Below, piece after piece: positions 1 through 6,873 of a stretch of DNA of 23,936 nt (the first letter of the stretch is position 1; every line of letters begins with the position of its first letter). Both the position numbers and the translations under genes were made by a program. Origin of the DNA: CAUZFZ01 sp963579025 (GTDB taxonomy: Bacteria; Planctomycetota; Planctomycetia; Planctomycetales; Planctomycetaceae). Below the pieces are notes generated by a model. That model made no database searches, was not told the DNA's origin, and worked only from the letters and a program-made list of their open reading frames with translations. The stretch is taken from contig CAUZFZ010000160.1 of assembly GCA_963579025.1 (NCBI GenBank), forward strand, positions 1 to 23,936. The letters are read 5' to 3'.

Positions 1-50
1 TTGAATTCGTCACTGAACGACCGACGTGGTCGCTTCGATTTCTTTGACAT
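1..50 (-). CDS. N-terminal fragment of an IS3-family transposase OrfA (runs off the left edge)
   Basis: On the minus strand an ATG at 50-48 is preceded by AGGAG (plus coordinates 57-61) at 6-nt spacing. It opens MSKKSKRPRRSFSDEF before leaving the window. A lysine/arginine-rich start followed by RRSFSDEFK is typical of the small helix-turn-helix OrfA of IS3-type elements, which binds the element's ends and is made as an OrfAB fusion by frameshifting. Only 16 codons are visible, so family assignment rests on this motif and the strong ribosome binding site. An alternative is any other short basic protein, but the motif fit is good. Confidence 0.6.
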   Translation of the reverse strand, partial: MSKKSKRPRRSFSDEF

Positions 51-100
51 AACGATCTCCTGAAAGGATTCTTTTCGATCCTCCCGGAGTCCACCAGTCA
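1..100 (-). mobile_element. End of an insertion sequence (IS3-like), partial
   Basis: The transposase start at 50 lies about 50 bp from a plausible element end. Read on the minus strand, the sequence inward from about 100 begins TGACTGGTGGACTCCGGGAG; IS3-family terminal repeats start with TG. The exact end could be anywhere between about 92 and 100. The other end lies outside the window, so neither the inverted repeat partner nor the target duplication can be checked. Confidence 0.4.
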
Positions 101-127
101 TGGGCTGCCGCAAATCAAATTGCAAAT

Positions 128-207
128 CTGTCCCCACGCACGTTGGGGGTGAACCCCACTCCGCACTCCGCACTCCGCACTCTGTCCCCACACACATGGA
201 GTGAACC
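128..207 (+). CRISPR. Two degenerate type I-E-like CRISPR repeats around a 7-bp tandem-repeat spacer (relic, tentative)
   Basis: Two copies of one motif lie 54 bp apart, at 128-155 and 182-207. Both begin CTGTCCCCAC and end TGAACC, with a short G-run between. The first copy is close to the general form of type I-E repeats (CCCC, short palindromic middle, GGGG, TGAACC) apart from one extra T in the stem. The second is degraded in its 3' half, as terminal repeats often are. The piece between them is mostly three copies of ACTCCGC (158-178). No cas gene is visible in the window, and two repeats alone cannot prove an array. Confidence 0.3.
158..178 (+). repeat. Three tandem copies of a 7-bp unit (ACTCCGC)
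   Basis: The unit ACTCCGC occurs exactly three times in a row at 158-164, 165-171 and 172-178, followed by a partial ACTC. It lies between the two CRISPR-like repeats and upstream of the exonuclease start. Such a short unit is prone to slippage. Confidence 0.8.
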
Positions 208-238
208 ACCGTGGGACTCAGATGCCACAGGAGTCATC

Positions 239-790
239 GTGAACAACCACACGTGGATCGCATTCGATTGTGAAACGACCGGGTTTCTACCCAGGGGAAG
301 ACTGATTGAGTTGGCTGGCGTCTGCTTCGATGACGACGGCAGCGAACCCCGATCAACATTCCAAATGCTGGTCAGACCACCCGTTCCGATTCCACAAGAG
401 ATCTCTGACCTCACGGGAATCACACAACAAATGGTCGTCGGTGCGACTGACGCTGCGAGCGCCGTCCGGGCGTTCTCCGAATGGTTGACGCACGACTCGA
501 TTCTGGTCGCTCACAACCTGCCATTTGATCTGGCCATCCTCGAATTGGAACTCCCCGGAATCGAAGTCGTTCTCAGACGGCGCGCGATCGATTCACTTTC
601 CATTGCAAGGGCGCTGGGAGAATTCCCCGACAACCGTCTATCAACGATTGCGAGGCAACTGCAAGGTTCCAGCCAGGCATGCCACCGAGCGCTGTCGGAC
701 GCAATGACAGTCAGGGCACTGATACTGCACTCCATCACGAGAGGGCTCCCGGACTGGTGCCCTGAGTTGTTCGAGCCTGAATCAATGTAA
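239..790 (+). CDS. DEDDh-family (DnaQ-like) 3'-5' exonuclease
   Basis: A single-domain 183-residue exonuclease that should hydrolyse nucleotides from DNA or RNA 3' ends using two metal ions. All three motifs are visible: FDCETTG (D10, E12), AHNLPFDLAIL (D97), and CHRALSDA (H149, D154). This is the DEDDh pattern of the DNA polymerase III epsilon/RNase T group. I chose the GTG at 239 because AGGAG (229-233) sits 5 nt upstream and the protein then begins just before the first motif; a TTG at 143 in the same frame would add 32 residues encoded by repeat sequence. The gene is monocistronic and convergent with sppA. Its position right after I-E-like repeats is notable, since DnaQ domains are fused to Cas2 in some I-E systems, but a general repair or proofreading role is equally possible. 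Confidence 0.88.
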   Translation: MNNHTWIAFDCETTGFLPRGRLIELAGVCFDDDGSEPRSTFQMLVRPPVPIPQEISDLTGITQQMVVGATDAASAVRAFSEWLTHDSILVAHNLPFDLAILELELPGIEVVLRRRAIDSLSIARALGEFPDNRLSTIARQLQGSSQACHRALSDAMTVRALILHSITRGLPDWCPELFEPESM

Positions 791-896
791 CCGAAGGCAA
801 GCGTCGCGTTGACGCCCCGCCTGTCCGAGATGCGCCATCAGGGATTCAACGTCATGCGACAATGCACGTGTGCGTTGAGCTTCGCGACCGCTGATT

Positions 897-1922
897 TCAG
901 AGCACCGGAAGCCACGAGCAGTAGTACAGGGCTCGCGGAACAGTGGCTTCCAGCGTCTTTCGCCACATGACCTCGGGATCGCGGGCTTCGATATTGCCCA
1001 TCAGGATCTCCAGCGGTGTCGGTGTGTAGCGGTACGTGATGACGCCCATCGACTCAATATTGAGGTCCGTTTGCATGGTCTCGATGACCTCGTCCTCAAA
1101 CGCGATGGCGTCGATCAGGCCGTTTTCTACCGCCTGATTTGCGGTGAAGATCTGACCGGTGGCCAGTTTTTCGCGGACAGTTGCCTCGTCCAGGCCGGCG
1201 CGGCCTTCCGCCACGATGGCGACGAATCGGTCGAACGAATCGTCGATGATCGCGCCCCAGACCTCGCGGTCCCGGTCACTCAAAGGACGGAACGGGTTGA
1301 GCGAGTCTTTGAACTCGCCGGTGGTCAGCGAATCTGACGTGACTCCGAATTTCTCGGACAGGCCAGTCATATCGTAGCGCGGGATGATCACGCCGATCGA
1401 GCCTGTCCAGGTTGTGGGCTCGGCGAAGATCTTCCCCGTCTCGCCAATCCCCATGGCCGCGTAAACGCCGCCGGACGCTGCGATTCGTTTCATCGAAACG
1501 TAAATCGGTTTCTTCTCCGCCAGTTGTTTCAGTCGGTGATAAATCTGATGACTGTCGGCGACGAATCCCCCGGGACTGTCGATGCTCAGAAGGACGCCCT
1601 TGATGGTGTCGTCTTCGGAAGCACTCTCGATCATGTCCAGAATCCGTCCGGTAAACGGAGGCATGATCGTGCCTTCCAGCTTAATGATGGCGATGCGGTC
1701 TTTCGCATCGCGGTCACCGGAAACAAAGGCTTCCTGCGAGCTGGAATTCAACTGTGTCAGCGACGATTGCGACGAGATCAATGCGAAGTTGACGATCACC
1801 GAGAGCAGCAGGAACGAGCACAGAACGCGCACGAACCACGAACTCAAAAAGCTGGCCTGCGGCGGCACGTTGACAATGATCTGCGGTTGAGACGCATCGC
1901 TTTGAGGGGTGTCCGTACTCAT
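897..1922 (-). CDS. sppA: Signal peptide peptidase SppA, short (S49) form
   Basis: A membrane-anchored serine protease that degrades leftover signal peptides. It has 341 residues, the size of the single-domain SppA. One transmembrane segment lies at about residues 28-50. The S49 core follows: SIDSPGG (113-119), the nucleophile Ser150 in IAASGG, TGSIGVI (173-179), and the general base Lys205 in TTGEFKD, together the Ser/Lys dyad of this family. The TGQIFTANQAVENGLID stretch is the usual late S49 motif. The ATG at 1922 has GGAG about 8 nt upstream on the minus strand. It lies downstream of the aldolase-like gene on the same strand, but the two are separated by a 240-bp gap holding a large inverted repeat, so they are probably not one operon. 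Confidence 0.93.
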   Translation of the reverse strand: MSTDTPQSDASQPQIIVNVPPQASFLSSWFVRVLCSFLLLSVIVNFALISSQSSLTQLNSSSQEAFVSGDRDAKDRIAIIKLEGTIMPPFTGRILDMIESASEDDTIKGVLLSIDSPGGFVADSHQIYHRLKQLAEKKPIYVSMKRIAASGGVYAAMGIGETGKIFAEPTTWTGSIGVIIPRYDMTGLSEKFGVTSDSLTTGEFKDSLNPFRPLSDRDREVWGAIIDDSFDRFVAIVAEGRAGLDEATVREKLATGQIFTANQAVENGLIDAIAFEDEVIETMQTDLNIESMGVITYRYTPTPLEILMGNIEARDPEVMWRKTLEATVPRALYYCSWLPVL

Positions 1923-2000
1923 GATCCAGACTCCATTAGTTGAGGCCCGTAAAACTCGATATCAGCCAACATGTTGTCACGGAATCGTGCGACAGCAGAG

Positions 2001-2130
2001 TTGATTGATGATTGTCGATTGATGAGTGTTGATTTTCGAGGTGAAAGCCAACTGAGAGGCCATTCCAGATGATCAGCGGTCGCGACACACTTCATCAATC
2101 GCTAATCATCAATCGACAATCATCAATCAA
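2001..2130. repeat. Perfect 25-bp inverted repeat with an 80-bp centre
   Basis: The arms at 2001-2025 and 2106-2130 are exact reverse complements. Both are built from repeated TGATTGATGATTG-like words, and with one gap the match extends a few bases outward. It lies between the stop of the aldolase-like gene (2165) and the start of sppA (1922), both minus strand. It could be a transcription terminator for the upstream gene, or a copy of an intergenic palindromic repeat family; the AT-rich simple-sequence nature favours the latter. Confidence 0.85.
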
Positions 2131-2164
2131 TCTAACTCACGCGAGATGGCCCAGGCTGCTGAGC

Positions 2165-3184
2165 CTAAGAGATTCCGCGACTTCGCAGTTCTGTCAGGAC
2201 TGACTGCACAATCCGGCTAACGTCCTGCGGATCGACCGCCGGTGAATCGCCGACCGGACAGCCGCCGATTGGTTCGTTCGTGAAGCCGTGCCCGGACAGC
2301 ATGCATTGCAGCGTGCGAGACAGCAGATCCAGATCAGTGCGCTGCTCGTCCGATTGCGGCTGCCGACCGTTCCCCAGACTGAATCCCCGCAGTTCAACCG
2401 CCGCGCGAAAACCGTTCGGAAACTCCGCCTGAAAGAGCATTGCGTCAAACAGACCGACAAGGTCGTACTGGATACGGCGAGCTTCGTCGAGCTGCCCGCT
2501 GAGCGTGAGGTCATAAAGTTTGCGGGTCAACTCCGGGACAACGCCCGAACTGGCATTCGTTCCACCGTCGCAGCCGACAAGCAGCATCGGCATGAGAGCC
2601 GCGTCCCAGCCGGTCAGGAAAGCGAAGTCCGGACGATTCGGCCGGACGGCCTGGATCATACGGATCATGTTCGGAATATCGCCCGAGGAATCCTTGATCG
2701 CGACGATCCGCTCGCATTCTTCGGACAGCCGCTGAATCGTGGGCACGTCGATCGGCGAGGCGAACATTGGGATGTTGTAGAGGGTGACGTCGATCGGGGT
2801 GTTGCGGCCAATCTCGCGGAAGTAGGCGTAAACGGAATCGGCACTCAGCTTGTAGTAAAAGGGGGCAACGATCGCGACGGCCCGACAACCCAGGCTGTGG
2901 TAGTACTCACAGGCACGCAGAGTTTCCTTGACGTTGGCCTCGGCGGCACCGGCGAGGATCGGTACGCGACCCTTTACCTGATCCGCGATGATCTCGACGA
3001 TCCGTCGGCGTTCCTCGACCGTGAATCGAGTGAATTCGCCCGTCGACCCGTTGGGGTAGAGTCCGTGAACGCCCCGCTCGATCAGCCAGTCCACGTAGCG
3101 GCGCAGCTCTGACTCATTGATCTCGCCGCGGGAATCGAGCGGGACGAGGTTGGGCGTGAAGATGCCAGTCAGTCGTTCAGCCAT
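2165..3184 (-). CDS. Dihydrodipicolinate synthase/N-acetylneuraminate lyase superfamily aldolase, substrate unknown
   Basis: A class I (Schiff-base) aldolase of 339 residues, a TIM barrel. Visible landmarks are PNGSTGEF (44-51), the catalytic Tyr136 in LYNIPMF, and the Schiff-base Lys164 in VAIKDSSGD. The arginine that follows the tyrosine in true DapA (YNVPGRT) is missing, and IKDSSGD is more like sugar-acid aldolases, so I do not call it dapA despite asd and lysA nearby. I chose the ATG at 3184; the open frame continues 63 codons upstream but that stretch shows no family similarity. The C-terminus carries an extra tail after about residue 300, ending in an amphipathic DVSRIVQSVLTELRSRGIS, which resembles the encapsulation peptides of microcompartment enzymes. 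Confidence 0.85.
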   Translation of the reverse strand: MAERLTGIFTPNLVPLDSRGEINESELRRYVDWLIERGVHGLYPNGSTGEFTRFTVEERRRIVEIIADQVKGRVPILAGAAEANVKETLRACEYYHSLGCRAVAIVAPFYYKLSADSVYAYFREIGRNTPIDVTLYNIPMFASPIDVPTIQRLSEECERIVAIKDSSGDIPNMIRMIQAVRPNRPDFAFLTGWDAALMPMLLVGCDGGTNASSGVVPELTRKLYDLTLSGQLDEARRIQYDLVGLFDAMLFQAEFPNGFRAAVELRGFSLGNGRQPQSDEQRTDLDLLSRTLQCMLSGHGFTNEPIGGCPVGDSPAVDPQDVSRIVQSVLTELRSRGIS

Positions 3185-3375
3185 GACGGTCCATTTCAAG
3201 TCGGTCAGACAGGTTTGGCAGTCTGGGGAAAGATGGGAGTCCAGATTAACCTGGCACACTGTTGCGATGCTCGCCCGGAAGGTCGCGGAAAACCGGAACT
3301 TCCAGCGCAGGTCAAGTCCGACCATGCCGATTGCGCCGACTCCGTTGCGTGCGGTCTGGCGGCTTTCGGGCATGG

Positions 3376-3405
3376 TTGACGCGTTTCAGACGCTTTACGT
3401 ACGAT
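3376..3405 (+). promoter_or_regulatory. Candidate sigma-70-type promoter for rpmF-plsX
   Basis: TTGACG (3376-3381) and TACGAT (3400-3405) are spaced 18 bp apart, matching the consensus at 5 of 6 and 4 of 6 positions. Transcription would start near 3412, about 80 nt before rpmF. Planctomycete promoters are poorly characterised, so this is a sequence match only. Confidence 0.4.
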
Positions 3406-3449
3406 GCCCGCTTCCCTGATTGCAACCGGCGATCTCCGTACGTAAAGCG
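3391..3449. promoter_or_regulatory. Perfect 13-bp inverted repeat overlapping the putative rpmF promoter (candidate operator)
   Basis: CGCTTTACGTACG at 3391-3403 is exactly mirrored by CGTACGTAAAGCG at 3437-3449, with 33 bp between. The left arm covers the promoter spacer and most of the -10 hexamer; the right arm lies in the early transcribed region. Each arm holds its own TACGTA palindrome. Because the left arm would lie upstream of the start point, a DNA-binding regulator with two sites is more likely than an RNA hairpin. Confidence 0.5.
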
Positions 3450-3491
3450 GTCGCTGTAACATATTCTCTGACAGCAGGATACGGTGACGTC

Positions 3492-3671
3492 ATGGCCGTC
3501 CCGAAGCACAAAATTTCGAAGTCCAAGAGCCGCTCACGGCGAGCCCAGTGGAACTTGAAGGCTCCTCAGCTCGGCAAATGCCAGAATTGTGGCAACCGCA
3601 TGCCGACGCACGTCGTCTGCCCCCAGTGTGGCCATTATATGGGCCGGCCACTGGTCAACATCGAGGACTGA
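3492..3671 (+). CDS. rpmF: Ribosomal protein bL32
   Basis: A 59-residue protein of the large ribosomal subunit. It starts MAVPKHKISKSKSRSRRA, the typical basic L32 start, and carries the zinc-ribbon pairs CQNC and CPQC (residues about 34-37 and 47-50). I chose the ATG at 3492, with GGTGA 4 nt upstream and AGGA further back; the same frame is open from a TTG at 3420 but the family starts at MAVPK. It is followed after 6 nt by plsX, the widespread rpmF-plsX arrangement that couples ribosome and membrane-lipid synthesis. Confidence 0.95.
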   Translation: MAVPKHKISKSKSRSRRAQWNLKAPQLGKCQNCGNRMPTHVVCPQCGHYMGRPLVNIED

Positions 3672-3677
3672 TGGCAG

Positions 3678-4685
3678 ATGCGGATCGCTCTGGACGCGAT
3701 GGGGGGCGATCATGCTCCCGCTCCGAACGTGGACGGCGCTATCGCTGCGCTTCAGGAGCAGCCGGATCTTGAAGTCGTTCTCGTGGGAGACCCCGCGCAG
3801 CTTGGTCCGCTTCTCGATCAGGCCGGACACTCGGGCGAACGCCTGACCGTGCACGAATCCGACGGTGTCGTCGAGATGCACGAGAAACCGACCGACGCGC
3901 TTCGCAAGAAGCCGAACAGTTCGATCGCGGTCTGCTGGAAATTGATGGCCGCGCGCGAAGTCGATGCCGTCGTTAGCGCTGGAAACACGGGAGCTGTCGT
4001 CGCGGCAGGCCTGCGGACGCGGCTGTTTCTGAAGGGTGTGAAGCGACCCGGAATCGTGGTCGCGCTGCCCACCCTCAAAGGACGATCTCTGCTGGTCGAT
4101 GTGGGAGCCAATCCGGCTGCTCGCCCAGAGCATCTGTATCAATACGGTGTGATGGGTGCGATTTATGCGCGGGCGATCTTTGGCATTGAAGAGCCAAGTG
4201 TCGGACTGATGAACATCGGCAGCGAAGAAGGTAAGGGCAACGATCTGTATCGAGAGACACACACACTGCTGTCCCGCAGTCGTCTGCGGGACCGTTATGT
4301 GGGAAACGTTGAAGGCCGCGGCCTGTATCAGGGGCAGGCTGATGTACTGATCTGCGAAGGATTCGTCGGCAATGTTGTGCTGAAAGTCAGCGAAGGCATG
4401 GCGGACTTCCTGTTCAAGGCGATCACGCCCGAAGTCGTCGGCCGCCTGGATGTTGAGAAGGACAAAGCCCTGCAGGCGTTTGAAGAAATCGGCCGACGGT
4501 TTCAGTACAACGAGGAAGGCGGAGCTCCGCTACTGGGCATCGATGGAACGTGCATCATCTGTCATGGATCGAGCGACTCGCGCGCGATTCGAAACGCTTT
4601 GAAGGTGTCGACGCGGCTCAAGGAGTGCGACATCAACGGCCAGATCGTTGCTGAACTGGCGGAAGACATGGTCGCCAGCGTGTAG
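3678..4685 (+). CDS. plsX: Phosphate acyltransferase PlsX
   Basis: Converts acyl-ACP and phosphate to acyl-phosphate, the acyl donor for PlsY in phospholipid synthesis; a peripheral membrane enzyme. The protein has 335 residues, the usual size. It begins MRIALDAMGGDHAP, the signature PlsX N-terminus, and shows the conserved SAGNTGAVVAAG near residues 99-110, DVGAN near 140-144 and CEGFVGNVVLKVSEG near 225-240. It starts 6 nt after rpmF without a clear ribosome binding site, which suggests translational coupling. A 26-bp palindrome and about 185 bp separate it from fabD. Confidence 0.96.
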   Translation: MRIALDAMGGDHAPAPNVDGAIAALQEQPDLEVVLVGDPAQLGPLLDQAGHSGERLTVHESDGVVEMHEKPTDALRKKPNSSIAVCWKLMAAREVDAVVSAGNTGAVVAAGLRTRLFLKGVKRPGIVVALPTLKGRSLLVDVGANPAARPEHLYQYGVMGAIYARAIFGIEEPSVGLMNIGSEEGKGNDLYRETHTLLSRSRLRDRYVGNVEGRGLYQGQADVLICEGFVGNVVLKVSEGMADFLFKAITPEVVGRLDVEKDKALQAFEEIGRRFQYNEEGGAPLLGIDGTCIICHGSSDSRAIRNALKVSTRLKECDINGQIVAELAEDMVASV

Positions 4686-4762
4686 GTGACGCATCTCGGT
4701 GGTCACTCACGTCGGTATTTCGCATTCATGTGTATCGCCCTTGCGGTCATCGATTGAGTCAT

Positions 4763-4832
4763 ACAAGCCCGAAGCGCCAGCGAGTGAATTCTCTACAATA
4801 GTCGGGTTCACTCGCTGGCGCTTCGGGCTTGT
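4763..4832. repeat. Perfect 26-bp inverted repeat with an 18-bp loop
   Basis: The arms at 4763-4788 and 4807-4832 are exact reverse complements with no mismatch and are GC-rich. The core word GCCCGAAGCGCCAGCGAGTG is one I recall from many planctomycete intergenic regions. It lies between plsX and fabD, 24 bp upstream of the fabD ribosome binding site, so a transcript through it would carry a very stable hairpin. It may be a REP-like mobile palindrome, a terminator or attenuator between the two genes, or both. Confidence 0.9.
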
Positions 4833-4870
4833 GCTGCAAAGTTTCAACAATTGTTGGAGGGAAGTTCCTC

Positions 4871-5770
4871 GTGACAACAGCATTTCTATTCCCCGGTCAG
4901 GGCGCGCAGCACGCGGGGATGTGCCAGACGATCGTCGAGAAATACCCGGCGGCCAGAGACCTCTTCGACCGAGCCAACGACGTGCTCGGCTTTGATCTCG
5001 CCGGGTTGTGCGTCAACGGTCCGCAGGAAGAACTCGACAAGACCGACATCAGCCAGCCGGCGCTGTTCGTGTCGAGTCTCGCAGCACTCGAGATGCTCAA
5101 GGCCGACAACCCCGACGTTGTCGATCAGTGTGCCACTGCGGCCGGGCTGAGCCTGGGCGAGTACACCGCACTGACCTTCGCCGGGGCCATGTCGTTCGAA
5201 GACGGTCTCCGCGTCGTACGGACACGCGGTAAGGCGATGCAGGCAGCATCCGACGCGACGCCGTCTGGAATGATCAGTGCTTTGCTGATGAGCGAAGAAG
5301 ACGTCGAGAAACTCGCCGCCGAAATCGATGGCCTGTGGATCGCCAATTACCTTTGCCCGGGCAACATTGTTCTGTCAGGTCACAAGGCCTCGTGCGAGCA
5401 GGGGCTGCAGGCAATCGAAGCCGCCGATGGCCGGGCCGTGCAACTGTCCGTGGCCGGTGCCTTCCATACCGAGATCATGCAGTCGGCAGTTGAGGAACTT
5501 GCCGCCGTACTGGAGACAGTCGACATTCAATCGCCGCGCATTCCAGTTGTCTCAAACGTCGATGCGGAGCCACACAGCGATCCCGCCGAAATCCGCGAGA
5601 TTCTGGTGAAGCAGGTTCAGAACCCGGTATTCTGGGAGAAGTCTGTCCGACGCCTGCTTGATGACGGCGTTGATCAGTTCTACGAAATCGGCCCGGGCAA
5701 AGTTCTGAAGGGACTCATGAAACGCATCGCCCGCAAGGTCCCGTGCGAGGTCGTCAACGACTCGGTCTGA
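4871..5770 (+). CDS. fabD: Malonyl-CoA:ACP transacylase FabD
   Basis: Transfers malonyl from CoA to acyl carrier protein, supplying the extender unit of fatty-acid synthesis in the cytoplasm. The protein has 299 residues. FPGQGAQ lies at 7-13, the nucleophile Ser94 in GLSLGEY, Arg119 in RTRGKAMQ, and the active-site His199 in GAFHTEIM. The start is GTG at 4871, with GGAGG (4856-4860) 10 nt upstream; the same frame continues upstream into the palindrome but that part shows no similarity. asd follows after 66 nt and may share its transcript. acpP, fabG and fabF are not in the window. Confidence 0.96.
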   Translation: MTTAFLFPGQGAQHAGMCQTIVEKYPAARDLFDRANDVLGFDLAGLCVNGPQEELDKTDISQPALFVSSLAALEMLKADNPDVVDQCATAAGLSLGEYTALTFAGAMSFEDGLRVVRTRGKAMQAASDATPSGMISALLMSEEDVEKLAAEIDGLWIANYLCPGNIVLSGHKASCEQGLQAIEAADGRAVQLSVAGAFHTEIMQSAVEELAAVLETVDIQSPRIPVVSNVDAEPHSDPAEIREILVKQVQNPVFWEKSVRRLLDDGVDQFYEIGPGKVLKGLMKRIARKVPCEVVNDSV

Positions 5771-5836
5771 ACCCCCGAGGATAGAATTGCGTCAAAGCAG
5801 TCATTTTGTACCCCAGGGAATTTCAGGACTGATCCC

Positions 5837-6841
5837 GTGTTTGAAACTGTGGCCATTATCGGGGCAACCGGTGCCGTTGGACGAATCATTCTGGAACTGC
5901 TGGAAGCTCGTGACTTTCCGGCGAAGCAGTTTCGACTGCTCGCGTCTGCTCGATCGGCTGGTTCCAAAGTCACGCTCAAGGGGCAGGAGATCACGGTCGA
6001 GGAGCTGACGGCGCAATCATTCGCGGGCGTCGACCTGGTTATTGCCAGCACTCCGGATGACACTGCCGCCGAGTTTCTGCCGCACGCGGTCGCGGCCGGG
6101 GCAAAGGTCATTGATGAGTCCGGTTACTGGCGGATGAATCCCGAAGTCGCATTGGTCATTCCGGAGATCAATCCGGAAGCCGCACTGAATGCCAAAGGCA
6201 TCATTGCGAGTCCGAACTGCTCGACCACGCAGATGGTCGTGGCACTCAAGCCGTTGCACGACGCGGCGAAAGTGAAACGAGTCATTGTCGCAACGTACCA
6301 GGCGACAAGTGGTGCCGGCCTGCAGGGCTGCACCGAACTGACAGAAGGCTCAAGGGCGGCACTTGCTGGTGAGGATTACAACTACTCGGCGTTCAAGTAC
6401 CCGATTGCGTTTAATGCGATCCCGCAGATTGGCAGCCACAAGGAAGATGGCTACACCAGCGAAGAAATGAAGATGGTCTACGAGACGCGCAAGATTCTCG
6501 GTGACGAGTCGATCCTCGTGAATCCGACGTGCGTGCGCATTCCCGTCTCGAACTGTCACAGCGAAGCCATCACGGTCGAGACGGAGCGGCCTGTCTCGCC
6601 CGAGGAAGCTCGCGAGCTGTTCGCAGCATTCCCGGGCATCACCGTGGTCGATGATCTGGACGCCGGCCAATACCCCATGCCCAGCACCTGTGACGGCGAT
6701 GACGGCGTTTTCATCGGTCGCATTCGCAAAGACATCTCGCACCCGAACGGCTTGAATTTCTGGTGCGTGAGCGACAACCTCCGCAAAGGCGCCGCGACCA
6801 ACGCGGTGCAGATCGGTGAATTGCTCGCTCGTCAAAGATAA
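5837..6841 (+). CDS. asd: Aspartate-semialdehyde dehydrogenase
   Basis: Reduces aspartyl-phosphate to aspartate semialdehyde, the branch point to lysine/diaminopimelate, threonine and methionine. The protein has 334 residues. A Rossmann GATGAVG motif lies at 9-15, the catalytic Cys128 in SPNCSTTQ, and the active-site His241 in RIPVSNCHSEA; the residue before His is Cys where Gly is common. The start is GTG at 5837 with AGGA 8 nt upstream. lysA of the same pathway lies 1.2 kb downstream, separated by a three-gene insertion, which suggests asd and lysA were once neighbours. Confidence 0.96.
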   Translation: MFETVAIIGATGAVGRIILELLEARDFPAKQFRLLASARSAGSKVTLKGQEITVEELTAQSFAGVDLVIASTPDDTAAEFLPHAVAAGAKVIDESGYWRMNPEVALVIPEINPEAALNAKGIIASPNCSTTQMVVALKPLHDAAKVKRVIVATYQATSGAGLQGCTELTEGSRAALAGEDYNYSAFKYPIAFNAIPQIGSHKEDGYTSEEMKMVYETRKILGDESILVNPTCVRIPVSNCHSEAITVETERPVSPEEARELFAAFPGITVVDDLDAGQYPMPSTCDGDDGVFIGRIRKDISHPNGLNFWCVSDNLRKGAATNAVQIGELLARQR

Positions 6842-6873
6842 CACCGCGCGTAACACAAACACGGGAGCGTTTC

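Larger units (their letters stand above)
3185..3491. other. Divergent intergenic region between the aldolase-like gene and rpmF
   Basis: This 307-bp gap separates two divergently transcribed genes, so it must hold promoters for both. On the plus side I see a candidate promoter and a perfect 13-bp inverted repeat (3391-3449). On the minus side no convincing -35/-10 pair stands out. An open frame extends through part of it (to 3373) in the aldolase frame but does not look like protein. Confidence 0.6.

Noticed and set aside
1..63. Plus-strand C-terminal fragment of an upstream gene (20 codons to TGA at 61)
   Set aside because: Too short to judge, and the minus-strand transposase start with ribosome binding site explains the same bases better.
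143..238. Upstream TTG start for the exonuclease (215-residue version)
   Set aside because: The extra 32 residues are encoded by the repeat units and show no family similarity; the GTG at 239 has a good ribosome binding site and begins right before motif I.
2288..3112. Plus-strand open frame of 274 codons
   Set aside because: Antisense to the aldolase-like gene; composition is typical of a shadow frame in GC-rich DNA.
2165..3184. Calling the aldolase-like gene dapA because asd and lysA are nearby
   Set aside because: It lacks the arginine after the catalytic tyrosine motif and has IKDSSGD, and it lies on the other strand in a separate unit.
3185..3373. N-terminal extension of the aldolase-like protein
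   Set aside because: The 63 codons lie in the divergent promoter region, do not resemble the family, and the ATG at 3184 starts exactly where aldolase similarity begins.
3534..4262. Minus-strand open frame of 242 codons
   Set aside because: Antisense to rpmF and plsX, both certain genes; no recognisable domain.
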